64,000 nucleotides of DNA from Lycium barbarum. Its lineage: Eukaryota > Streptophyta > Magnoliopsida > Solanales > Solanaceae. The position numbers were made by a program, and so were the translations under genes. The stretch covers positions 6,052,965-6,116,964 of the forward strand of contig NC_083344.1 in NCBI RefSeq assembly GCF_019175385.1, written 5' to 3'. Below the pieces are notes generated by a model, which had not been told where the DNA came from, made no database searches, and saw only the letters and a program-made list of their open reading frames with translations. Numbering within the stretch: position 1 is the first letter of the stretch; every line of letters starts with the position of its first letter. Of this stretch, positions 1 through 11,500 are shown one piece after another.

Positions 1-797
1 ACAACACAAGTAGAACTTAGTCAATTTATTCACTCTAAAAGATACATAATCTTGATAATTGTAAGAAAGCAGCTAGCTGTTTTTCTGGAACCTACAATCT
101 AGACTGGAACAAATGATTCCTTCAGTTAATTAAGTTATATATATTGACAGTGTAAAAACCTCAAGTTCATTTTGTTCACAGACTAGAAATGCAGGGATTA
201 TAATGAATGTATTGTTCATGCAATGAATAACGATATATAGATTTTTATGCAGTAAATAATAATGTTGAGTAGTTATGCGGGGATTGATTACTTCAAGAGC
301 TTTTTCTTTATCTTTAGTTACTCATGCCATGTAAAACTAATACAGGTGTCTTATTTCACATTCTATCACGCATAAAATAATTCACAAATACCACCTTTTT
401 TTGGGGGGGGGGGGTGGGGGTGTATAAGCAATGCGGAGTTTAATAAGGCCAACCAAATATTGTATGTATTTTTCTTTAACAACAAAACATACATGATATT
501 ACTTATTGCGGAGTTTTATGCTAGGATTATTTTTGTTAGTACGGTAAACCAAACAACCCTTTAGATAAAAGGTTTTCCTTGTTTTGCACTATCAGCATAA
601 AACTTACACCCTTTGAAAGAGCATAAATAGATGCCATTTTCTTACTACGTTCATTCTATCGTATGTTTGTGCTTGAAAACTCTGTTTCAAGCCGTGTGGA
701 GCCACATAGGCTAAAGGGTGGTCAATTAAATATCCTTTGCCATAAATTGTACTATATATACAGAAAACTATATGGTGTATACAACTTAAATATATTC
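1..797. other. AT-rich non-coding spacer
   Basis: No coding stretch, RNA gene or recognisable transposon end is visible. The only local feature is a G-rich run at about 402-420. It could be an intron of the gene whose candidate last exon lies downstream. Confidence 0.5.
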
Positions 798-799
798 CT

Positions 800-825
800 T
801 ATATATATATATATATATATATATA
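800..825. repeat. (TA)n microsatellite
   Basis: An uninterrupted TA dinucleotide run of about 12-13 units, directly seen. It lies about 100 bases upstream of the candidate exon at 923. Confidence 0.9.
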
Positions 826-922
826 CTGAATCTTGAACACCCTTAGCGAAATTCCTGACTTCATCATCGAATTTAAGCTTCTCATTGAAACTATTTCCTT
901 TTGGTTTTGCAATGCTGAGCAG

Positions 923-1273
923 AAACCATCCAATGACGAAAAGAAATCTCATGAAGAATCCACTAACCACAATGATGACAAGAAGCAGGAGGACTTACCC
1001 AAAATGAGCCTCAAAGAAGTCTCTGAATCTCATGTAGAATCACCAAACAAGACCACTATGGTGTCTTCCAATAACACCACAAAACATCAAAAGTCAAGTG
1101 ACGTTGCAAATTCTGGTTCCTCTTCAACTAACAAGAATGAAAATTTACCACATGATCCTATTAGTGCAAGTGAAGAAACTTCACAAAAGGCTAATGTTGC
1201 AGCAGCAAAGGAAAAGAAAAACATTGAGTCACACAATGAGAGAATAGACAGTAAAGAAAAGGCTAAAGATTAA
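923..1273 (+). CDS. Candidate terminal exon encoding a Lys/Glu/Ser/Asn-rich tail
   Basis: An open frame of about 116 codons ends in TAA at 1271-1273. A plausible splice acceptor precedes it: a T-rich stretch from about 893 followed by AG at 921-922, after which the frame reads AAA CCA TCC. The frame remains open further upstream (to about 833), but there is no ATG there, so a true start inside this frame is unlikely and a last exon fits better. The peptide is strongly hydrophilic, rich in K, E, S and N with many KK/EE pairs, and no catalytic or binding motif is visible. It looks like a disordered C-terminal tail. I do not recognise the family. The rest of the gene, if real, would lie upstream of the window or in the first 800 bases. 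A chance open frame in low-complexity DNA cannot be excluded. Confidence 0.4.
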   Translation, partial: KPSNDEKKSHEESTNHNDDKKQEDLPKMSLKEVSESHVESPNKTTMVSSNNTTKHQKSSDVANSGSSSTNKNENLPHDPISASEETSQKANVAAAKEKKNIESHNERIDSKEKAKD

Positions 1274-1335
1274 TGACCGATAGTTAAGAATCTTGTTTTT
1301 GTTTTTCTTCAGAAAATGAACATGTACCTATTTCC

Positions 1336-1454
1336 TATGTTGCTCAGACTTTTTAAAAATGCCGACAGGTGCATGTCCAGATCCTCTAAAAGTAGTACAT
1401 TCTTGGAGGATCTGAAACGGTGCGGCATCATTTTAGGAGAGCCCGAGCAACATG
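1336..1454. mobile_element. Foldback MITE, first copy
   Basis: The ends are inverted repeats: TATGTTGCTC on the left and GAGCAACAT on the right. The interior is also palindromic (GGATCCTC/GAGGATC-type arms around AAAGTAGTAC). This is the form of a short non-autonomous DNA transposon and resembles a repeat I know to be common in Solanaceae. No transposase is encoded. Confidence 0.65.
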
Positions 1455-1617
1455 GCTTGTTTCTTCTTTCTGCATGGTGGAAGATTTTCCCATGAGACTT
1501 CTTCTCCGTGTCGGATCCTCCTAAAGTACTACGTTTTTAAAGGATTTGACACTGGTGCGGCAACATCCCGAGCAACATAGCTTGTTTCTTCTTTCTGCAT
1601 TGTGGAAGATTTTCACC
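1455..1617. repeat. Tandem partial duplicate of the MITE with its flank
   Basis: The flank CTTGTTTCTTCTTTCTGCAT occurs at about 1457 and again at about 1582. Between the two lies a second, left-truncated copy of the MITE (about 1501-1581) ending in CGAGCAACATAG. The arrangement reads as a tandem duplication of about 126 bp that included the right part of the element and its flank. Confidence 0.65.
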
Positions 1618-2975
1618 ATGAAACTCCTCAATTGTGTAACTCAAATTTATCTGTAAGATACTGGTGTATAGGAACGAAGTTTGATGTATACACATAGGAG
1701 AGCCAGAGGAAATTCACTGTTGTATAGTATTTTAGGGTGTAGTAAACTAGTAATTTATACATAATGACAAAACATGTTGTAGCTGCTAACTTCCCTTAAT
1801 TTTTTATGTTACTAATCCCACTTCTTATAGAAATTTATATGCTGGGGATTTGATAGTATTCTTTTAGGCTGCTAATAATTATTTGGACTAATGTGTATGG
1901 GAGATTTTCACTAAAAGAATAGTTTCGTCCTGCTACTTAAATTTTGTCCCTGCTTTATGAATTTGTGGGGAACTAGCCTATTTAGGTTTCTAGGTTTTTT
2001 TTGCCTTCCACAAAACTTGCTCCATTTTTTCTAGGGAAAGCAGCAGAGCATCTTACTTTACAATTTTTATATCTTAACTTAGCTGAAGTTGTAATTCTCT
2101 GTTTGATTAGTGTCTTCCTGTTAGCAAAAAAAAAAAAAAAAGGATATGTAATGCATTAGTTTCAATGACAAAATTGCTCTTTGAGCTTACACTCACAGCA
2201 CTACACACTAGCCCGGTGTTATTGGCAAAAACCTACTCTTTTTGGAGTGTTTTACATCAATGAAAGCAATATATCTTTTTTAAACGTACTTTATCACTTA
2301 AATATGATTAAGTAATATGTACTCACAATTAAATTTTTCCCTATATTATCCTACCTACTTGGGGGTAGCTTGGAAAGTACGAATTCCACAGAATTTGGTA
2401 ACTTTAACAAATCCCGTATATTTGTTAAGAAATTTATTAAATGTATACCTATAATAAACTTTAGAATCATAAACTTTAAATTCTGAATTAGCCTACAGTA
2501 TCCTGAGAAAAGCACTTGCACTTCATATTGACATAAATACAAGGTCGCATAAGTATTTTCGTATGCAAGTATCAGAAAAGCCAACTTCATTTTAAAAAAT
2601 ATAAATTCTCCTTCAAAGAAAAAAATATAATAACTCCATATTTATCCCATCTTTACGAGAGTTTAAAAATTAGTAATAGGAGATGTACATATAGTTACTC
2701 TTCTGTTTGCTTATAATTAATCAAGACAAAATTTCCTGCGTGGCTTTATCATATTTCATTAAAATAATAAAAAGAAGATTTTCCCAAATCAGAAACCAAC
2801 AAAATTTAGAGGGGTAATAATATTTATGATCCCTAATTATTACTAAATTTTAATTTTAATCCTTATAATATTTTCTTGTCCTTTATATAAGAAATATATC
2901 TTGTATTTAGATCTTTTTAGAAATATAATTATCCGCAAAATGGATGAGCAGTACAAAATGTAACATACTACATGA
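1618..2975. other. AT-rich spacer without recognised genes
   Basis: Only short chance frames occur on either strand. There is an A-run near 2126-2142. I see no transposon ends, RNA gene or convincing exon. Confidence 0.5.
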
Positions 2976-3480
2976 ATGATTAAAGGATTACACAATTAAT
3001 AATTCATTAAATTTTTGTTAATTCACTAGCAGACGGATTAGAAGTGCACATTCAATTAATTAAAATTAAATTCACTTAATAGCCTGTTTGTAAGCTTTTG
3101 GAAAGCCAAAAGTGTTTTATTTTTTATTTTTAAAAAGTACTTATTTTGAAAAGTCGAAATGTTTGACCAAGTTTTTGGGGAAAATAAGTAATTTTAAGTA
3201 GTAGCAGAAGAAGTTTTTTAGGTGCTAATAATACATGAATGATTAAACAATTAATAATTCATTAAATTTGTGTTTTTAGAAGTGCACATTTCAATCAATT
3301 GAAATTAAATATACTTAATAGTCTGTTTGGCCAAGGTTCTAGGAAGCAAAAAATGTTTGTTGTTTAAAAAAAAAAGTATTTGGTTTGAAAAGTTGAAGTG
3401 TTTGGGAAAGCTTTCAGGGAAAAGTAAGTGCTTTTAATAGTAACAGAAGATGATTTTTAGAAGCTAAAAAAAAAATACCC
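2976..3480. repeat. Two divergent copies of an AT-rich repeat (hAT-MITE-like)
   Basis: A block beginning CATGAATGATTAAA, running through AATTCATTAAATTT, GAAGTGCACATT and an ATAGCCTGTTTG/ATAGTCTGTTTGG segment, occurs at about 2971-3215 and again at about 3234-3465. The GTCTGTTTGGCCAAG segment with aaagtgctttt-like arms resembles common hAT-type MITEs of Solanaceae. Ends and target duplications are not clear. Confidence 0.5.
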
Positions 3481-3959
3481 CCACCCCGGGAGTACTTTTA
3501 GACATTGGTTAGGCACAAATTACTACTCTAATTAATATTGAAAAAAGTAATTTTTAGATTGATTAGCCAAATGCAAATTGTTACTCTCTAAAAGTATTTC
3601 TAACAAAAAACACTTTTCAAAATACACATATCTTAAGAAAATTGATCAACCAGGCTACCAAATATTACAATAAGGACTAAAATCGAAATTTACAAATAGC
3701 AGGGGAACATAAGTGCTATTAAATCCTCATTATAAAAATAGGAACAAATATTGCTATTATGTCTCATGCAGTTGTTATATTTATGTACCTCCACCTGGAT
3801 TTCCAAGACCTTTGGTAAACATTTCACCTACAGGCTGTATTGATGATCCTATAGTCATGCATGATCATGATCAGAGCAAAGGTGAAAGGGCTCATTTTCC
3901 TGTGAAGAGGCGCAATTCAAGAAAAAGAGCTTGTCCAAATCTCTATATTCGCGCCCTTC

Positions 3960-6311
3960 TCCACTGTTACACCTCGTAAATTTTCGCGTCGTCGTAAGCA
4001 AAATAACGTGAGTCCAGAGAGGCTATGATACCCCTATAAGGTTAAGGAAGACTTTTAATAAGTGTTAGACAAGTATTTAAAGGTTTTGGGATCACGCGAA
4101 TCGAAAAAATTAGGTTTGTTGAAAATTTGGGAAAACTTGGCAGAATTTCGGACATGATTTTTGGTCCAACTTGAGAGAGACATATCTACTATAATATGAA
4201 GAGTCACAGAATCCATAACCTATGTAAATTGAAGTTCAGTGAGTCTTCTTTCCAATGCAACTAACATATCACAATTCTGAGAAGTACGGGATAAAGTACA
4301 ACTCGTACAAAAATGAACGTCCTGTACATTTTGGACGTACCTTACCTAAAATTTCCAGAAAGTTGAAAATTTTCACCTCTAAGTACGGGATGAACAGTAG
4401 CATGTACTATGAACATTAACCCGTACTTTGAAATACGGCCAATACTTTTGGCCGTACTTTGCCCAAAAATTCCAAAAATTGGAAGTCGGTGGAATTTTTT
4501 TTCCTAAGCCTGTAAATAGATATTTCCATGACCTAGGCTTCATTTTTCACCCAAAATAAATCCCTAATGTCTCTCTAAGCTTCCCACATCCATAAACACT
4601 CCAAATCATTCCAAATCAAATCAAGAGAAGATCAACCTTGAAAACCTAAGTTAATTTGTGGAAGTTGAATGTTCTTGCTTTCACTTGGAGTTATGGGGAT
4701 TAAGTCTTGGAGAAAATTGTGTGAGTTGAAATTCTTTGAATACAAGGTATGTTCTTCATCGTATCTCTTATGTTAAGTTGATTTGAAGGTTTAGAAAGTC
4801 TTAGAAAGTGAAAAGAGTTATGGGGAAAAGTTCAAATATGAATTGATGATATTTTGAGTTGTAAATTAACTTGAGATGTAATTGTTAGCATGTTATGAGT
4901 ATAATCTTGTTATGAGGAGTAATAATGATGTTGAGGAAGTGTGGTATACAAGTGTATAAGGGGTTGTATTGAAGTTGTTGTTATGGATTGTTTATGAAAA
5001 GAAGTTTGGTATTGGATTGAGTATGATTGGAATGTAATATTTTGATTATAGAATTGTTGATGTTTTTATTGTGGTTTTGGGAGCTGTTTTTGAGTTGGAG
5101 GAAACAGAAGATATAAGGGGAAATGCTGCCCAATTTTCGTTAGCTCATTTATTCATTTAATTTGACCACATAAGCGTCTCAATGACTTACCCAAAGTGTG
5201 AATCATCTTGAATGTAGATTTACGAGCTCGGAAGGATAGGCGTTTAAGGAGATGACGAGGTATGTTAAAGCTGTCCCTTTCTTTTTTATGGCATGATCTT
5301 TTTGATACAAACCCATTCACATGATATCCATAATGTCCTTATTTTTAGAAATGCTAGAAGCTTATGGTTCTTGAGGTTCTTATGATATTGTTGATAATTG
5401 TCTCATGATTTACTGATCTTTATCTTATGGTTATTGATCTCATTCATTGACGTTGATATCATCTTACAATAGTTGTTCTTTCAAGGTGAGATATAGCGAT
5501 GATGATGATTCCATAATAGAAATCGGAGGTTTACCGAGCTTATGTCACTCCGATAGAGTAGTAACGTTTCATTTGGGCTCTTATGCATGTTGTATATATA
5601 TGTAGCTATTTTCTCACACCGAGCCGCAATATAGTCAGTCGGGTATGACACGTAGATGTGCACACCACTGCAGTGGGTACGTTATGATGTTACCCCGGAC
5701 GCGGGATGATATGCATTTTTTTTTAAAATAAGCTAAGCATGCATGACATCCGCCTCAAGAGGCAATCAGATGTACATGTTATCTCCCTTACCTTATGTTT
5801 CTACATATCTTTATTATGTTATTATTCATGCCTTACATACTCAGTACATTATTCGTACTGACGTCCTTTTGCTTGTGGACGCTGCGTTCATGCCCGCAGG
5901 TAGGCAGGGAGACGGATCAGATCCATAGGTGCTTTATCAGCGATTTCTCAGGAGCGCTCCATTTGCTTCGTATTTGGGCACGGCGGGGTCTTGTCCCGTC
6001 TTTATGATTTCATGCACTCTATGTAGAAGCTCGTAGATAGATGTATATAGTTAGATGTTCTGTAATCTGATCGGTTCATATTTTTGCATATCATTTTTAG
6101 CAACCTTGTCGGCTTGTGCATATGGGCATAGTTGAGGATGATTATATAGATGTGCATTTATCTTTTGGGACTCATACCCTTACAGATTATGATAGTTATG
6201 AGTTGTCTTTGTGGTCCACCTAGATATGATTATGATATGTATGAGAAGAGGTGCTCAGAAGGTTAGCTCCGGGTGACCGTCACGACCCTCTGGTTAGGTC
6301 GTGACATCCAC
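3960..6311 (+). mobile_element. Solo LTR of a Ty3-gypsy-like element with 5-bp target duplication
   Basis: The element proper is 3965-6306 (2,342 bp). It begins TGTTACACCTCG and ends GTCGTGACA. It is flanked by the identical 5-bp duplication TCCAC (3960-3964 and 6307-6311), and removing it restores the exon-like sequence CTTCTCCACGACC found in the other array units. No gag or pol is present, so it is a solo LTR left by recombination between two LTRs. The TG/CA ends and internal layout resemble Tekay-type LTRs. Confidence 0.9.
4284..4456 (+). promoter_or_regulatory. Cluster of GTACGG/CCGTAC motifs upstream of the putative LTR promoter
   Basis: Within the solo LTR, short inverted motifs built on GTACGG or CCGTAC recur: GTACGGG at 4284 and 4383, GACGTACC near 4335, CCGTAC near 4431 and 4452, and several TGTAC variants. 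A TATA-like stretch (GTAAATAGATA) follows near 4511. A role as protein-binding sites for the LTR promoter is inference. Confidence 0.4.
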
Positions 6312-6483
6312 GACCACCCGACCAAGGTTTACAATGTGGCCGCGCGCGGCTGCCCTCTGAAACAACGCTTATATGGTAAGCTTATATCACTATTACTCAA
6401 ACCTTTTTTTGAATAATATTGATATCATCTTGCACTAATCATTTGCTAGTTGATCGACATACACGTGCAATCACGTGCATTGC

Positions 6484-6500
6484 ACGTGCCGAGAAATTAG
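6484..6500 (+). other. Helitron-like 3' terminus, array unit A1 (degenerate)
   Basis: A GCACGTGC-type arm is followed by CGAGAAATTAG, so the canonical CTAG has become TTAG. Upstream the hairpin region is duplicated (CACGTGCAATCACGTGCATTGCACGTGC). Confidence 0.55.
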
Positions 6501-6636
6501 TTGAAAATATATTACCCACGTTCTTCCCTGTGTTCATGAAGAAATATGATTAGTGAGGATTCATGTACTAAATTTCACTAAGTTTGGGATTGTGTCATAG
6601 TCATTATTATTATCAACATTGTTGTGATTCATTCGT

Positions 6637-7640
6637 TTTAATTTACGAAAAAGGGCCAAATATACCCCTGTACTACTGGAAAAGGGTTAAATATACCCTT
6701 CGTTATACTTTGGGTCAAAATATAGCCCTGCCGTTATACTATTAGTTCGAATATACCCTCCTCCGTTAAAGTTGTCCAAGGTGGACATCTTATCCTATAT
6801 GGCACTAATATTTGATGAGATGGGTGCCACGAGGTATTGACACCTGATCACCCCTAACCTCTTCATCAGAATCTGCCCAACACATCTCGAGTAATGAAGA
6901 TCTCTTAAACCAAATATTTATGTTCTTGCCCCCAAATTAATCTCTACTTCGTTTACAAATAGTCTCAAAACGTTTGCTTTCAATTATTAGCAGTCCCCTA
7001 TGTCATCATCTCCACACCCGGAAAAATGCTAAGTCCTCTGCCTCCACTATCAGTTTCTTATCATACCAAAAATTTCTTTCTCTGCGTGAAGATTTATCTG
7101 CAATGAGTATGATGAATGAAAGATTCTCTAGTATATGTGATGGTAAATTAATTCTCCAGTATATGTGATCGTAAAATAATTTATCTCGTGAAATCTTGTA
7201 ATGAACTATTTTGCCTTGATTTTGAATTGGGTGATGGGAAGTGGGAGTTCTATATTTACAATCTCACCACTGGAAAATATAGGTTCATTCTACTACTAGA
7301 CACAATCGACGAATCTCACTTAGTACTAACAATGACTTTTAGTGGCGACAGTAAAGGTGGCAATAGTGGTGGAGGGAAAGGAAATTATAGTGATGGAAGA
7401 GGGGAGGATTAAAATGGGTTAGGGGTGATTGAGGTGTCAATTCCATGTGGCATCCACCTCATCAAATATCAGTGCCATGTAGGATAAGATGTCCACCTTG
7501 GACAACTTTAATGAAGGAGGAGTATATTTGAACCAATTGTATAACGACAGGGGTATATTTGGACCCAAAGTATAACGAGGGTATATTTAGTCCTTTTTTC
7601 AATAGTATCGGGGTATATTTGCCCTTTTCCGTTTAATTTA
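6637..7640. mobile_element. Mutator-like foldback element with long inverted arms
   Basis: The element (6646-7631, 986 bp) has terminal inverted repeats of roughly 200 bp. The left arm starts CGAAAAAGGGCCAAATATACC and the right arm is its imperfect complement, ending GGTATATTTGCCCTTTTCCG. A 9-bp duplication, TTTAATTTA, flanks it at 6637-6645 and 7632-7640 within the array backbone. Nine bases is the usual target duplication of Mutator-like elements. No transposase is encoded. The unrelated central part (about 6860-7415) holds two short open frames and could be captured host sequence. Confidence 0.8.
6974..7412 (+). pseudogene. Possible captured gene fragment inside the foldback element
   Basis: The central 550 bp is not part of the inverted arms. 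One frame (7188-7412) reads as a Trp/Tyr-containing segment (DGKWEFYIYNLTTGKYRF) followed by a Gly/Ser-rich tail. A second short frame lies at 6974-7168. The first segment vaguely recalls one blade of a kelch or F-box-associated repeat, but the match is weak and made by eye. A fragment acquired by a Pack-MULE-like process is one reading, and chance open frames are the alternative. Confidence 0.25.
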
Positions 7641-7932
7641 TGTGTCTTATTTTTCCTTTTTATGTTGTTTTAAAAGAATGTCATGTTCGATACTTAGTAA
7701 ACTTTTCATTACAATACTCCTTTTCATTTTATATACTTAACTTATAATGTCATGGTTAAATTACTAGATTCGAAGTGCAAATTGATTATATTAATAAAAT
7801 CTCAAATTTAAGATCATAATTTCTTGTCTTTCATTGTTTCCTTTGCTTTAAAGCTATCACTCATTCTCAGTAATTTTTTATGTCTGTAATCACCATATTT
7901 TTTGTCCATAAAGAAGTCATTTTTTAAGCAGT

Positions 7933-8217
7933 CGGAAGAATATTGTTAGAGAAAAATCAAATACCATCTCCACCTGGATTTCCAAGAACTTTAGCCAACA
8001 TTTCACCTACAGGCTGTATTGATGATCCTATAGTCATGCATGATCTTGATCAGAGCAAAGGTGAAAGGGCTCATTTTCCTGTTAAGAGGCGCAGTTAAAA
8101 GAAAAAGAGCTCTTCGAAATATCTATGTTCCCACCCATTCGAGCCCTTATCCACGACAACACGGCCAAGGTGTAGGATATCACTGCGCGCGGTTGCCCTA
8201 AAAACAACGCTCAGATG
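7933..8217 (+). pseudogene. A-type exon fragment, copy 2
   Basis: Contains the same CCACCTGGATTTCC start, the GATGATCCTATAGTCATGCA core and the basic segment. It ends at ATG/GTAAG (donor GT at 8218-8219). An in-frame stop has replaced the serine codon after the GGCGCAG segment (near 8096), and other changes break the frame, so this copy cannot encode the full fragment. Confidence 0.6.
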
Positions 8218-8311
8218 GTAAGCTAGGGCTATACAACTATTGCTCAAACTTTTAGTTTAATAATATTGATATCATTTTGCACTAATCATGTCCTGTTCGA
8301 TCGACATACAC

Positions 8312-8338
8312 ATGCATTTCACGTGCCGAGAAACTAGT
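8312..8338 (+). other. Helitron-like 3' terminus, array unit A2
   Basis: CATGCATTTCACGTGCCGAG is followed by AAACTAG and T. The hairpin arms have decayed, but the CTAG/T end is kept (CTAG 8334-8337). Confidence 0.65.
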
Positions 8339-8399
8339 TGAAAATAAATTGCCCACGTTTTTCCTTATGTTAATGAAGAAATATGATTAGTGAGGATTC

Positions 8400-8576
8400 T
8401 GTAAGATAATATTTGCCGTGATCATTCTCATTCCTTGAATAGGTTAATATACAACATTTACAACATAATTGTAGGCTACAAATTAGGAACTAATTTGACT
8501 AATTAATTCTAACATATGCTATCCTAAAATAGAAGATTACAAAATATATTTGACTAAATATTTACATAATCTAACA
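8400..8576 (-). repeat. Copia 3' LTR
   Basis: 177 bp with TG and CA ends. It differs from the partner LTR by AACAT versus AGCAT near 8454 and by ATTTACAT versus ATTAACAT near 8561. On the minus strand a purine-rich tract (GCGGGGGTG, 8585-8577) lies immediately before it, as expected for the polypurine tract. Confidence 0.95.
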
Positions 8577-11500
8577 CACCCCCGCAGTTGAAGCGGGAGG
8601 TTTACGAACGGTTAGACTGTCCCGAAAATCATCAAATAGTACGAACGGAAGACCTTTGGTGAAGATGTCGGCAATCTGATTGCGGGACGGAACATGTAGG
8701 ACACGAACCTCTCCACATCTAACCTTTTCACGAACAAAGTGAATGTCCATTTCAATATGCTTGGTACGTTGATGTTGTACCGGATTTCTAGAAAAGTAAA
8801 TGACACTCACATTGTCACAATAGACCAAAGTTACTTTACGAATAGGACAATTGAGTTCAAGCAACAGATTACGAATCCAACAAGATTCAGAGACAACATT
8901 AGCAACCCCTCTGTACTCAGCTTCAGCACTAGACTTAGATAGAGTAGCTTGGCGCTTGGAAGACCAAGAAATCAAGTTATCCCCAAAATATACACAATAA
9001 CCTGATGTGGAGCGTCGAGTGTCTGGACATCCTCCCCAATCAGCATCTGTATATGATAGTAGTGACTGCAGAGAGGTTTTATATAAGTGTGTACCAAAGT
9101 CAATCGTACCTCGAATTTAACGCAAAATACGTTTTAATGCTTCCATATGCTCGACTTTGGGATCATGCATAAACAAGCAAACCTGTTGGACTGCGTATGA
9201 TATGTCTGGCCGAGTAAATGTCAAGTATTGCAAAGCACCTGCCAGACGATGATACTTCGTAGGATCCTCATACGGGGCGCTCGAAGTAGCGCTGAGTTTG
9301 CCTTTTGTATCAACCGGAGTGGGGCAAGGATTACAGTGTGACATGCCTGTCCTGTCAAGAATATCCTCTGCATAAGAACTCTGAGACATGAATAGGCTAT
9401 TTTTGTCCCGGGAGACGACAATCCCCAAAAACTAGCTCAACGACCCAAGTCTTTCATTGCAAATTCCGTAGCTAACTTGGACATAATACCTAGTCTGAGA
9501 GAGTCTGAAGATGCAGTTAGAATAATATCATCCACATATAACAAAATGTAAGCAGTATCCTTGCCATGACAATAAGTGAAGACAGAGTTGTCAGATGTAC
9601 TATGCGAGAAACCAATGGTTGCCATATATTCAGCAAAACGCTGATACTATGCACGTGGTGCCTGTTTCAAGCCATAAAGAGACTTACGCAAGAGACAAAC
9701 ATGATCAGGACGAGCCGGATCCCAGAATCCCAAAGGCTGATACATATAGACGGTCTCATTCAAATTGCCATGTAAGAAAGCATTCTTTACATCAAGTTGG
9801 TGAATGGGCCAAGAGTGAGATAAAGCAATAGTAAGAATAACACGGATAGTTGCCGGCTTGACCACCGGACTGAAAGTCTCGTCACAATTGACACCTTCCC
9901 GTTGAGACCTGCCATCACCTACAAGACGAGCTTTATGCCGCTCAAAAGAACCATCAGATTTATTTTTATGCCGAAAAATCCATAAAGACCGAATAATATT
10001 AGCATTTGGAGGACGAGGGACCAACTCCCAAGTCTTACTATCAATAAGAGCATTATATTCATCTTGCATAGCATTTTTCCAATTCGGGTCATTAAGTGCA
10101 CTGACGGGATTCCGGGGAATAGGGGAGATGGAAATGTTGGCAGCACTTAAGGCTTGATTATGGTATTTCAAGTTCGGCTTAAATATCCCATGTTGACTAC
10201 GTGTAGTCATGCGAGGAACGGGTGGGGGACTGGCAATGGGGCTGCTGCCGTACTGGGACAGCGAGGGAGAGGGGTGTGCTGGCAGTGGAGGGGCTGGCAG
10301 TGGGGGGGGGGGGGGGGGGGGGGCGCTGGCAGTGGCGGGAGTGCCCTGCTGGACAGGCGAAGAGGAAGGAGCAGCGGCCTATTCATGCAACAAATGTATT
10401 CTCAATGGAGAATTATCATCACCTAAAAACTCATATGAGGTAGGAGATAAATTATTTATTTGTAAAAAAGAAAAGGAACTTTCATCAAACCACACATGCT
10501 GAGCTATGATTAATTTTCGGCTCGATAGATCATAGCATTTGTACCCCTGATGATTAGAAGGATACCCCAGGAAAACACACGGAGTGGACCTAGATTGTAG
10601 CTTATGAATTTGTGTGGACGGAAAGAGAGGAAAGCATAGACAACCAAAAACTTGGAGATGAGAGTAGGATGGGTTCTTTTGATAAAGAATCTGAGTGGGT
10701 GTCTTATATGCTAAGATTTTAGAAGGGAGAATATTGTGTTGATACGTTGCCATGGCCAAGGTGTGATGCCAATAGGAGGGGGGCATAGATGCATGGGCAA
10801 GGAGTGTACGAACAATATTATTTATGGATTTAATTTTCCGTTCCGCCTTACCATTTTGGGGTGAGGTGTGCGGGCAAGAAAATCGGAAAAGCATCCCGTT
10901 TTGTTCACAAAATTTATGAAAAGGACCATTATCAAATTCACGCCCGTTGTCACATTGAAAAGTTTTGATTTCTTTTTCAAACTGAGTGCGAATGAAAGTC
11001 CGGAAAGACAAGAAACAATCATAAACTTGGGACTTTGTTTTGATGGGAAAAGTCCAAAGAAAATTAGTATAATTGTCAAGAAATAAAACATAATATTTGT
11101 GACCTATTATGTGACCAGAAGAGCTAGGAATAGGTGAAGTCGATAAATCAGTGTGAACAATGTCAAATGACATAGTAGTAGTTGAAAGAGAGTCATAAAA
11201 AGGCATTTTAATTAATTTCCCCAAAGGGCAAGAATGACACACATTGTTTCGAGCCTTATTACATTCAATCAAATTACTACTACGTAAAGAACTAAGAATT
11301 ACATCCCCGGGATGACCTAAACGGGAGTGCCAAATATGAGGAGAGATGACGGTAAAAGCAGATGGTGCGGAAGGCGAGATGGCTCGATAATTTTTGAAGA
11401 ATGGATAAAGATCACCCGAACTCTCACATCTCATGAGTTTGCTCCCCGTCCGTAAATCCTTCACAGATAAGCTAAAAGGATCAAATTCAACAGAAACCAT

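Larger units (their letters stand above)
3788..6375 (+). pseudogene. A-type exon fragment, copy 1, split by a solo LTR
   Basis: The reading frame encodes PPPGFPRPLVNISPTGC, then a DDPIVMHDHDQ segment and a basic KRRNSRKRA segment. It is broken at 3964 by the solo LTR and resumes at 6312 with sequence that other copies carry continuously. The fragment ends ATG/GTAAG, a consensus plant splice donor at 6375/6376. I do not recognise the parent protein. The copy lacks the upstream sequence seen in the other A-type units, so it marks the left edge of the array. Confidence 0.6.

Noticed and set aside
752..970. Minus-strand frame ending in a Tyr-Ile repeat
   Set aside because: The repeat is the translated (TA)n microsatellite, and the frame overlaps the better-supported plus-strand exon.
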